A stretch of DNA of 64,000 bases from Sipunculus nudus (Eukaryota > Annelida > Sipuncula > Golfingiida > Sipunculidae). The notes below the pieces were generated by a model. That model ran no database searches. It saw only the letters and a program-made list of their open reading frames with translations, and was not told the origin of the DNA. A program made the position numbers and the translations under genes. The stretch lies in the NCBI GenBank assembly GCA_026874595.1, contig CM049306.1, forward strand, positions 18,345,019 to 18,409,018, given 5' to 3'. Position 1 is the stretch's first letter; every line of letters starts with the position of its first letter. Of this stretch, positions 14,801 through 21,813 are shown in pieces.

Positions 14801-16112
14801 AGATCATAAAAAGACCAATAAGAGATTTATTTGACATTTCTAATCTAATTTGCCAATTAAAGAAATGTTTTCTTACCCTGGACTCACACGACTGTACATA
14901 TGCTGTGGCAAATATTTCACTAGCACTTCAATATCTTTGCAGTGTATGCAAGATTCGAAATGCATTGTTATATGATACTATATACTTCTGATTAACACTT
15001 TTTTAACTCTTACACAAAGGGCACAGATATAAATATTACTACAGTGAGCCTGGCACAGTGTCTTCTTCACTGCAGATGAACAAGAATGAAAAACTGTCAC
15101 TCTTTACAAAAAAAAAGCTCTTAGCCTGGCCATTATTTCATCAACATAAGTGAGAGTGTTATTTCCAAAATGCCCAAGGTACTTATATGACCGAGTTACA
15201 CTTAGCACCTGACCATCTAACTTGATATCACTTCTATAGCCCCTGTTCTTGGTATCAATGAACATGACTTGTGATTTCCTTACATCGTATGTCATTTTGT
15301 TTCTCATACACAACACATCCATTAGTCAAGGTTTTTATCCCTTTATCAGATGGAGCAAATACTACCAGATCATCTGCATACATTAAATAATTCACTTGTA
15401 TCATTTGTATAATTCAGTCTTTGCAACACACCCGATTTGTAACGTAGATCACATAGATCGTTCATATGAACATTAAAGAGTAAGGGGAAAGGATTCCACC
15501 TCATCGCACCCCATAAGAGAAGTCAGACGGTATTGTTTCCCATTTAACGCATAACTGTTTCTTACAATACCAAAAGCAAAGCACTCTGCACAAATATACT
15601 GCATGGAATGTTAGTTAAAGTAATTTACTCATTACTTTACAATGATTGACCTTGTCGAAAGCATTTAAAGCGTCCAGAAAAACAACATACATATCAGAAT
15701 TAAATTTCATATGATATCGAAGTAATTCTTTTAACATCAATGCACACATTTCTGCTCCTTGCTTATCCCTAAAGCCAAACTACATTTCTGTAGTAGAAAG
15801 GGACTGTTTATAAAGACATGGTTTTAAAGAAACTGAAGTATATCAAACTTGATACTAAAGGAAATTGGGTGATGATCGGATAAAACACAACTTAATAAGA
15901 CTTTTTCAGAGAGGTTAATGCCTGCAGAGTATCCTCAGTACACAATAGATGATTTAACCAAGAAGAAGTATTCCCGGAATTACTCAGCAATGCATAAGTA
16001 TTAGGTGGCAGAAATATGCTATAAGTAATAGTAAGGTTGTTTTCAGAGCAATGAGTCTGCATTATGTTACCAAATAAGGACATTTTAGACAAGTCAGCAA
16101 TAAAATCACCAG

Positions 16113-16161
<49 letters not shown>

Positions 16162-19100
16162 GCATTGGGTATAAGCAGACGAACGAGTAAGATTCAATAT
16201 ACACTATAGGAAAGCGATAACATAAGTAAACAAATTCCCCCGTGGGCGATAATATAAGTAGATACCGTGGTTCCCGCAGGTGGCGGGTTTCTCTATCTAA
16301 ATATTCAAAATAGTTGTCTCAGGTGTCAGATTTAAGGTGAATCTTAGCTTATCTGATATTAATTTGCTTTGTACGAAGATTTCCATCTAAATTAGCATAT
16401 AAAGAATTTCAGCTGAGTTGAACCCGCCGCCTCGATCAATTCACCTGTGTGTTTCTTAATAAGTTGGTTTATTTGACTGTCAGCAAAAGACTGCTCTACT
16501 GGTTTCCACAAAACGCTATGGAGAAATGTGACATGGAAAATACTCCATTAAGGTTTGGTGCAGATCCGAGTAAACGTGTACGTTGGTTCAGGAGGATTGT
16601 AATGCTCTGGCAAAGGAATGCGTTCTATGGACTGCCGATCTGAAAACATGACTTAACAATTCTTACCCTGCCCCAGGGTAATATTGTTTTCAAGTAAATG
16701 TCAGCAATGTAATAATTTCTAAACAAAACGAGAATGTCCATGGATGGCTGTGTGAGGTACCTCATGAAAAATCAACGAAACACGTTTCGTTCGAATACAT
16801 GTATTTATTAAAATGTTATAAAAGAAGAACTTCTCATGAAAATACTTCTATCTGATCATGTGTAAAAGCTCATGCTGCCATTGCAAAGCTACTGTTAACG
16901 AAATTGTGTGAATATCCTGGGAAAATTCAAAAGTAATTTATAATTTCATATATTATCCTATGGAAACAACATTAACCATCCAATTCCTTTAATATGAATT
17001 TACTCAGAGGATAATGATAATACAAGAAGCAAGAGCATTAAAGTTTTCAATATAAGAAGCAAATACCCATCAGGACTTGAATATAAGCTCTCGGAACAAT
17101 TAGAACTAGAATACGGGTAGTCGACAAGCGACTACGTGTATCCGCCAAAATCAGAGTAGGACGGGTTAAGTTAGGCATGGATTGAGTGGCAAGGGGAAAT
17201 AGAGTTACATGTGTTACATATTAGAATGGATGTCTGCCACGTAAACATGATTGTAGCGCCACAGGTTGAAAAGTCAAACCACTGCAGAGATATGAGTGAT
17301 TTTATCCCAAGGCAGACAAACAGATGGACGCTGTGCAAAAATGGCTGCAGGTGGCGCCACCATTTTTGTGTATGTTATAAAGCTATCCAAGGGTTACATT
17401 TGTGTAAAATTGTTTTCCTGATTGGTCAAATGAGTCAGGAGATATAAGCATTAATGTCTGCAGCGTGAACGTGAATGAAGCTGGCGCCACCTGTCATAAA
17501 ATCAAGAAAGCTATCCAGGATGAATACGGAAGCCGAATTACAGTTAATTTGGTCAAAACACTGCAGAGATATGAGTGATTTTAAGCCAAGGCAGACAAAC
17601 AGATGGACGCTGTGCAAAAATGGCTGCAGGTGACGCCACCATTTTTGTGTATGTTATTAAGCTATCCAAGGGCTACATTTGTGTAAATTTTTTTTCCTGA
17701 TTGGTCGAACGAGTCCGGAGATACTGATTGGTTGAGCGGTTCCCGAGATATGAGCTTTGATGTCTGCAGCATGAACGTGAATGTAGGTGGCGCCACCTGT
17801 CATAAAATCAAGAAAGCTATCTAGGATGTATATGCATGCCGAATTTCAGGTAATTTGGTCAAACCACTGCAGAGATATGAGTGATTTTATCCCGAGGCTG
17901 ATGAACAGATGGATACTGTGCAAAATTGGCTGCAGGTGGCGCCACCATTTTTGTGTATGTTATAAAGCTATCCAAGGGCTACATTTGTGAAAAATTGTTT
18001 TCCTGATTGGTCAAATGAGTCAGGAGATATAAGCATTAATGTCTGCAGCGTGAACGTGAATGAAGCTGGCGCCACCTGTCATAAAATCAAGAAAGCTATC
18101 CAGGATGAATACGGAAGCCGAATTACAGTTAATTTGGTCAAAACACTGCAGAGATATGAGTGATTTTAAGCCAAGGCAGACAAACAGATGGACGCTGTGC
18201 AAAAATGGCTGCAGGTGACGCCACCATTTTTGTGTATGTTATTAAGCTATCCAAGGGCTACATTTGTGTAAATTTTTTTTCCTGATTGGTCGAACGAGTC
18301 CGGAGATACTGATTGGTTGAGCGGTTCCCGAGATATGAGCTTGGATGTCTGCAGCATGAACGTGAATGTAGGTGGCGCCACCTGTCATAAAATCAAGAAA
18401 GCTATCTAGGATGTATATGCATGCCGAATTTCAGGTAATTTGGTCAAACCACTGCAGAGATATGAGTGATTTTATCCCGAGGCTGATGAACAGATGGATA
18501 CTGTGCAAAATTGGCTGCAGGTGGCGCCACCATTTTTGTGTATGTTATAAAGCTATCCAAGGGCTACATTTGTGTAAAATTGTTTTCCTGATTGGTCAAA
18601 TGAGTCAGGAGATATAAGCATTAATGTCTGCAGCGTGAACGTGAATGAAGCTGGCGCCACCTGTCATAAAATCAAGAAAGCTATCCAGGATGAATACGGA
18701 AGCCGAATTACAGTTAATTTGGTCAAAACACTGCAGAGATATGAGTGATTTTAAGCCAAGGCAGACAAACAGATGGACGCTGTGCAAAAATGGCTGCAGG
18801 TGACGCCACCATTTTTGTGTATGTTATTAAGCTATCCAAGGGCTACATTTGTGTAAATTTTTTTTCCTGATTGGTCGAACGAGTCCGGAGATACTGATTG
18901 GTTGAGCGGTTCCCGAGATATGAGCTTGGATGTCTGCAGCATGAACGTGAATGTAGGTGGCGCCACCTGTCATAAAATCAAGAAAGCTATCTAGGATGTA
19001 TATGCATGCCGAATTTCAGGTAATTTGGTCAAACCACTGCAGAGATATGAGTGATTTTATCCCGAGGCTGATGAACAGATGGATACTGTGCAAAATTGGC

Positions 19101-21297
19101 TGCAGGTGGCGCCACCATTTTTGTGTATGTTATAAAGCTATCCAAGGGCTACATTTGTGAAAAATTGTTTTCCTGATTGGTCAAATGAGTCAGGAGATAT
19201 AAGCATTAATGTCTGCAGCGTGAACGTGAATGAAGCTGGCGCCACCTGTCATAAAATCAAGAAAGCTATCCAGGATGAATACGGAAGCCGAATTACAGTT
19301 AATTTGGTCAAAACACTGCAGAGATATGAGTGATTTTAAGCCAAGGCAGACAAACAGATGGACGCTGTGCAAAAATGGCTGCAGGTGACGCCACCATTTT
19401 TGTGTATGTTATTAAGCTATCCAAGGGCTACATTTGTGTAAATTTTTTTTCCTGATTGGTCGAACGAGTCCGGAGATACTGATTGGTTGAGCGGTTCCCG
19501 AGATATGAGCTTGGATGTCTGCAGCATGAACGTGAATGTAGGTGGCGCCACCTGTCATAAAATCAAGAAAGCTATCTAGGATGTATATGCATGCCGAATT
19601 TCAGGTAATTTGGTCAAACCACTGCAGAGATATGAGTGATTTTATCCCGAGGCTGATGAACAGATGGATACTGTGCAAAATTGGCTGCAGGTGGCGCCAC
19701 CATTTTTGTGTATGTTATAAAGCTATCCAAGGGCTACATTTGTGTAAAATTGTTTTCCTGATTGGTCAAATGAGTCAGGAGATATAAGCATTAATGTCTG
19801 CAGCGTGAACGTGAATGAAGCTGGCGCCACCTGTCATAAAATCAAGAAAGCTATCCAGGATGAATACGGAAGCCGAATTACAGTTAATTTGGTCAAAACA
19901 CTGCAGAGATATGAGTGATTTTAAGCCAAGGCAGACAAACAGATGGACGCTGTGCAAAAATGGCTGCAGGTGACGCCACCATTTTTGTGTATGTTATTAA
20001 GCTATCCAAGGGCTACATTTGTGTAAATTTTTTTTCCTGATTGGTCGAACGAGTCCGGAGATACTGATTGGTTGAGCGGTTCCCGAGATATGAGCTTGGA
20101 TGTCTGCAGCATGTACGTGAATGTAGGTGGCGCCACCTGTCATAAAATCAAGAAAGCTATCTAGGATGTATATGCATGCCGAATTTCAGGTAATTTGGTC
20201 AAACCACTGCAGAGATATGAGTGATTTTATCCCGAGGCTGATGAACGATGGATACTGTGCAAAATTGGCTGCAGGTGGCGCCACCATTTTTGTGTATGTT
20301 ATAAAGCTATCCAAGGGCTACATTTGTATAAAAAAAATTTTTCCTGATCGGTCAAACGGTTCCCGAGATATGTGGGTTTATGTGTGGAAACAGACGCACA
20401 AACGGACGCTGGGCAGAGAGGAAAGGTCAGAGGTCAAGGCCAATTGGTTAGGCACCAGTTCACATGTGACCAGATAATTGGAGTAAGTTTCGGAAAAATC
20501 CATCCAGTAGTCTCAGAGGAGTTCTCCGGAAACGAAAGCGGCGGCGGCGGCGGCGGTGGAACCCGGTCAAAAACATAGTATCCGCAAAACTTCGTTATGG
20601 CGGATCCAATTAAACATAATAGATTAAACTATGTCGGTGTCTCACGCAGTGGGGTACAAGAAATTCTAAAGACTGTATTTGTGGGCCTATACATTTTAAT
20701 AATGGATTTATAGTCTATAATAATAAGTGCGCTCCTTTTAGGCGAGTGCTTATTGTCATTTAAATGCATTTGAGACTAACATGACTAACCTAAAATCAGT
20801 TACTATTATAACCAACATTCGGTTTGACAAAATTATAAAATCAGTTAATATTTTAAACAACATTCGGATTGACAAAATTTTAAGATGATCAAATGTTGAT
20901 ACAGAGCCACGCTGCATGCGTTAACTATGACTATTTTGTATCAATTCAGATGTTATCATATAGGTCAGATCACAGTCACACCAATATAAATCAGTAAAAT
21001 GTTCAGCAGATCACTGTTTGACCAGGAAATGTTTTGGCCGGCCCGGAGGTTGGCACTCTGCTGTTGAAGGTCTGCCGTTCTTACTATTAAACACTCCTTG
21101 CTACCTATACACTTGATTTTCTCAGCTATTTGCTTTTTTTTGTAAAAACTAAATGTTTCGTACAAAACTGACGATATTAAGAATATTTTATTTTTATGTG
21201 AGGAAGATGTACCGGGTACGTTTTCTTCCCATCCAGGTACTCGGGCGACATCTTCATTCAGACGTCGCCCTGGTACCAGGATTTGTATCTTCCGTGA
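1529..21297 (+). CDS. Secreted PAN/apple-domain protein, 4 coding exons, 272 aa
   Basis: Four coding segments (1529-1861, 7721-7964, 11244-11424, 21237-21297) join with GT-AG introns of phase 0, 1 and 2 and sum to 819 nt, an exact multiple of three, ending in TGA. I chose the ATG at 1529 because a hydrophobic signal peptide follows at once (MKTCYIFSGLLILLPQILVC); an upstream in-frame TTG is not a start. Residues about 35-110 form a PAN/apple domain, with spaced cysteines, a CxSFNY core and a late NCELND motif. PAN domains bind proteins or carbohydrates outside the cell. Residues about 112-271 (exons 2-4) form a Cys-poor, Pro- and Gly-rich region that I do not recognise. No transmembrane segment follows the signal peptide, so secretion is inferred. 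Expression is not shown by the sequence. Confidence 0.8.
1993..2935 (+). mobile_element. Non-autonomous HINE/pearl-like element with (ACGG)n tail
   Basis: About three diverged tandem units at 2150-2850 share the phrases AGGTCAAGGTCACCCATCTT and GAACTTGACCGAGATTTTGT. They are followed by a (GGAC)n microsatellite near 2852-2882 and a hairpin-rich end (AGCCC...GGGCTGAGGGCTAAAA). AGCCCTCAGCC near 1996 is the inverse of the 3' end, giving subterminal inverted repeats. Tandem core, ACGG microsatellite and terminal hairpin are the layout described for pearl elements of bivalves and for Helentron-derived HINEs. It has no coding capacity. Exact ends are uncertain. Confidence 0.6.
2952..2968. repeat. 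Poly(G) tract
   Basis: Homopolymer of about 17 or more G just after the HINE-like element. Confidence 0.9.
3516..3544. repeat. (GACT)n microsatellite
   Basis: About seven tandem copies of the tetranucleotide GACT inside intron 1 of the PAN gene. Confidence 0.9.
5500..6840 (+). repeat. Degenerate tandem repeat block
   Basis: Several loosely similar units of about 200-250 bp recur, with phrases such as GACCTGTGACT, ATTTACCATTT and AATTTCAAGTGCGTACCA. The block ends near AAACGGACAGACTTGACAAC, resembling a decayed (ACGG)n-tailed element. Identification is tentative because the units are very diverged. Confidence 0.35.
7721..7964 (+). CDS. PAN gene exon 2
   Basis: A pyrimidine-rich tract ending TTTTACAG precedes the exon; the donor is CAAG|GTAAAG. 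It is open in the phase required by exon 1. It encodes a region with motifs YQGAECVDAAVDLP, LTIGRGYFGKTLF and FSGQVDAMEVYPPPGQPS, which matches no family I know. High coding quality and matching phases support it. Confidence 0.78.
8296..8353. repeat. (TA)n microsatellite
   Basis: About 29 TA dinucleotides, directly abutting the LTR fragment that starts at 8354. Confidence 0.95.
8354..8475 (-). mobile_element. Gypsy-type LTR fragment (3' LTR of a minus-strand relic)
   Basis: It begins TGTTACGGAACC and contains GATCACGTATGCGTG and GCAGCGTGAAATGTCTAG, as do the LTRs at 10294, 13590-14390 (opposite orientation) and 39090-39903. Only the terminal 120 bp is recognisable. With the fragment at 10294 it brackets the protease and RT remnants. 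Confidence 0.75.
8504..9200 (+). mobile_element. 697-bp MITE, Mutator-like by 9-bp TSD (copy 1)
   Basis: The element starts TACGCTCCTGAGGCAGCG and ends with GCTGTGTAAAGAGCGTA. The ends form imperfect 18-bp inverted repeats (about 14 of 18 match, TACGCTC perfect). It is flanked by a perfect 9-bp direct repeat AGCATCAAC at 8495-8503 and 9201-9209. An inverted copy with its own 9-bp duplication lies at 62296-62998. There is no transposase ORF, so the element is non-autonomous. A 9-bp TSD is typical of the Mutator superfamily; the assignment rests only on that. It inserted into the Gypsy relic. Confidence 0.85.
9298..9402 (-). pseudogene. Gypsy reverse-transcriptase fragment (YIDD box)
   Basis: On the minus strand the frame reads CDAYIDDLIEYSDTSEKHLQ then ILRDLFERLSEH and stops. 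This is the catalytic YIDD motif and following helix of a Ty3/Gypsy reverse transcriptase. Only about 35 codons remain, beside the protease remnant, so most of pol has been deleted. Confidence 0.75.
9404..10042 (-). pseudogene. Gypsy gag-pol remnant with aspartic protease
   Basis: An open minus-strand frame of 212 codons. Residues 1-145 are acidic and Ser-rich with loose internal repeats (SFQDSCEEYS, SFYNSCESIS). Residues about 143-205 are a retropepsin-like domain with ILRDTGSGQTLML; DTGS at 149-152 is the aspartic protease active site. In Ty3/Gypsy elements this enzyme cleaves the Gag-Pol polyprotein. The frame begins one base out of register with the gag start at 10125 and stops just before the RT fragment, so it is a relic. 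Confidence 0.75.
10039..10125 (-). pseudogene. Probable gag start of the Gypsy relic
   Basis: ATG at 10125 opens MADFKPETFVDEPDSDQLEQ on the minus strand and stops at TGA 10039-10041, after 28 codons. It lies about 150 bp inside the LTR end, where a gag start is expected, and the acidic reading continues in the protease frame after a one-base shift. Confidence 0.55.
10272..10291 (-). promoter_or_regulatory. Putative primer-binding site of the Gypsy relic
   Basis: Reading the minus strand, the LTR end GGTTCCGTAACA is followed within a few bases by TTGGGGGCTCTCGTCGAGA. A G-rich stretch directly after the 5' LTR is the expected position of a tRNA primer-binding site. The tRNA was not identified. 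Confidence 0.45.
10294..10425 (-). mobile_element. Gypsy-type LTR fragment (5' LTR of the minus-strand relic)
   Basis: Matches the solo LTR at 39090 from TGTTACGGAACC to GAATGAATAAAGAAG, then the similarity breaks into (TA)n. The 5' LTR is therefore truncated, and the element from 8354 to about 10425 is a dead deletion derivative. Confidence 0.75.
10430..11243. other. Intron 2 remainder of PAN gene
   Basis: AT-rich unique-looking DNA. Part of it may be decayed LTR sequence, but I could not align it to the intact LTRs. Nothing coding was recognised. Confidence 0.4.
11244..11424 (+). CDS. PAN gene exon 3
   Basis: The acceptor is TTTTGTTTTACAG. The split codon G+AA gives Glu, followed by GVVYKHTVAGPKPFPLEAGY and on to ITWEELVIAKNGTVYTY. 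The donor is ACAA|GTGAGT, a near-perfect consensus, and leaves phase 2. Confidence 0.78.
11559..11629. repeat. (TA)n-rich microsatellite
   Basis: TA and TATG dinucleotide runs with short interruptions. Confidence 0.85.
11630..11745 (+). repeat. Short MITE-like repeat with alternating GACCACC/GGTGGTC
   Basis: Contains AATTAGACCACCATTAGGAC and, further on, AAAAGGTGGTCTTAATGGAC, so short segments occur in both direct and inverted form. It lies between two microsatellites. I recognise the style of a small dispersed repeat but have no second copy in the window. Confidence 0.35.
11747..11826. repeat. (TA)n(GATA)n compound microsatellite
   Basis: A TA run passes directly into about nine copies of GATA. 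Confidence 0.95.
11827..13585. other. Intron 3 of PAN gene, unassigned part
   Basis: No coding exon with acceptable splice phase and no clear repeat was seen. A possible acceptor near 12310 is followed by an in-frame stop and was rejected. Confidence 0.45.
13590..14390 (+). mobile_element. Solo LTR of a Gypsy-type element (801 bp, 4-bp TSD ATGA)
   Basis: It starts TGTTACAG and ends AGGTTCCGTAACA, with terminal TGTTAC/GTAACA inverted ends. ATGA lies directly before (13586-13589) and after (14391-14394), a perfect 4-bp target-site duplication. A TATA-like stretch TTATAAATAAAGGGCTG lies at about 13893-13912 in LTR orientation. The distal 110 bp is the same sequence as the fragments at 8354 and 10294 and the solo LTR at 39090, in opposite orientation. 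No internal region remains, so this is a recombination product. Confidence 0.85.
14395..15100. other. Intron 3 of PAN gene, unassigned part
   Basis: Nothing coding seen. The frame at 14546-14734 (-) shows no domain and is not supported. Confidence 0.4.
15100..15850 (-). pseudogene. Non-LTR retrotransposon (LINE) reverse transcriptase relic
   Basis: Minus-strand frames, broken by shifts, give consecutive RT blocks: FGFRDKQGAEMCALML, VVFLDALNAFDKVNH, a degraded SPLLFNVHMNDLCDLRYKSG, the catalytic LMYADDLVVFAP, and a post-catalytic KSQVMFIDTK...YKYLGHFGNN. The order and YADD box identify a LINE-type reverse transcriptase, possibly CR1/Jockey-like. Several frameshifts and stops show that it is dead. 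Confidence 0.8.
15892..16130 (-). pseudogene. LINE apurinic-type endonuclease remnant
   Basis: The minus frame reads TGDFIADLSKMSLFGNIMQT and later GNTSSWLNHLLCTEDTLQAL. GDF(N/I)A and SWLxH are conserved blocks at the C-terminal side of the EEP endonuclease of LINEs. It lies upstream of the RT relic in the same orientation with the intervening region deleted. A (TA)n tract at 16117-16160 truncates it. Confidence 0.65.
16117..16160. repeat. (TA)n microsatellite
   Basis: About 22 TA dinucleotides at the 5' edge of the LINE relic. Confidence 0.95.
16161..17110. other. Intron 3 of PAN gene, unassigned part
   Basis: AT-rich, without recognised exon or repeat. The 64-codon frame at 16449-16643 shows no family signal. 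Confidence 0.4.
17250..20340 (+). repeat. Hierarchical tandem array (about 145/290/585/1170 bp)
   Basis: GGTGGCGCCACC or a near variant recurs about every 130-155 bp. Two such units make about 290 bp, and two 290-bp subunits make a 585-bp repeat present about five times (equivalent points at 17435, 18020, 18605, 19190 and 19775). A marker site alternates between copies (TTTGTGAAAAATTG near 17986 and 19156; TTTGTGTAAAATTG near 18571 and 19741), showing a further 1170-bp duplication. Late copies are nearly identical; edge copies are more diverged. Confidence 0.9.
20540..20558. repeat. (GGC)n trinucleotide tract
   Basis: About six GGC repeats close to the right end of copy A. The equivalent (CCG)n tract occurs at the matching end of copy B (56119-56142). 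Confidence 0.9.
20613..21236. other. End of intron 3 of PAN gene
   Basis: Contains a short direct repeat (AACATTCGG with GACAAAATT near 20815 and 20862) and the branch and acceptor region of exon 4. On the minus strand TTTATT near 21190 gives AATAAA, a possible distal polyadenylation signal for the convergent transporter gene. Confidence 0.35.
21237..21297 (+). CDS. PAN gene exon 4 (terminal)
   Basis: The acceptor TTCTTCCCATCCAG is followed by G, completing AAG (Lys), then YSGDIFIQTSPWYQDLYLP and TGA at 21295-21297. Only 20 codons long, but the phase matches exon 3 and the reading is protein-like and aromatic-rich. The 9.8-kb intron makes an unseen extra exon possible, but none is needed for phase. 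Confidence 0.7.
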
Positions 21298-21732
21298 CAG
21301 TATTCATCATGGTTAGTGGCCAATGTCAAAGCAAAGTGCTCAGTCATATCTTAATTCTATTTCTAAAGCCCTTGGTCTAATGGATAAAAAAAACTGGAAT
21401 GCCTGAGATAACACCTGCAATCAGCACGAATATGTGCTGGTCGCTAAAACTAGTGAGAAGTACCGATACTGCCAACTGGGGGCAAACTACCTGACTATTC
21501 TATGGTTTCCTGATCGTCATTTCACATTATGTATTATTATTATGAGCACGCATCGGAAAACGTAACTTCTATCGAGGTATGGAATTACATAATTACTAAC
21601 GGCAAGACAGGTTAAGCGCTGGCTAGTTGGTGACTGAGGAGTTTGCTGGAATTCTGCACACCACAGCGTATGTATGGGTAAAACTATTCTCTGTTCTCAC
21701 GAGGATAGGGGTATCTTCTCTTGGTATTTCTG
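21298..21732. other. Convergent intergenic region
   Basis: 435 bp between the stop codons of the + strand PAN gene and the - strand transporter. It must hold both 3' UTRs, at least in part, and no clean AATAAA was seen on either strand within it. Overlapping 3' ends are therefore likely. Confidence 0.5.
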
Positions 21733-21813
21733 TTATTGCATTCTCATAACCTCTGGCCAGTGCTTTGGCATCCGTGCAATAGGAATCTGAGGAGCTGTCA
21801 GCCTCTTCCAGCG
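21733..21813 (-). CDS. SLC6 exon 14 (terminal): C-tail
   Basis: The acceptor CTCGTAAG opens [20 protein letters not shown] then EVMRMQ and TAA at 21733-21735. The basic start after TM12 matches the family. The tail is short and has no obvious PDZ ligand. Confidence 0.82.
   Translation of the reverse strand, partial: RWKRLTAPQIPIARMPKHWPEVMRMQ

Larger units (their letters stand above)
17111..20612 (+). mobile_element. Tandem-repeat-bearing HINE-like element (copy A, 3.5 kb)
   Basis: The left end, ATACGGGTAGTCGACAAG then CGACTACGTGTATCCGCC, includes the hairpin GTAGTCG-ACAAG-CGACTAC. The right end has a (GGC)n tract at 20540-20558, then CATAGTATCCGCAAAAC and the inverted GGCGGAT, forming a second hairpin. 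Both ends recur in inverted copy B at 56069-57770, so this is a discrete element and not a plain satellite. The core is the tandem array at 17250-20340. No protein is encoded; the repeated short frames are by-products of the repeat. Ends with hairpins around a tandem core fit Helentron-derived HINEs, but assignment is inferred. Confidence 0.7.

Noticed and set aside
17250..20340. CRISPR-like array
   Set aside because: Repeats are contiguous 145-585-bp units in eukaryotic DNA without short repeat-spacer structure.
17435..20477. Repeated 60-, 67- and 81-codon open frames on both strands
   Set aside because: They recur only because the 585-bp DNA repeat recurs; the minus and plus frames are equally repeated, and no protein-like pattern or splice context exists.
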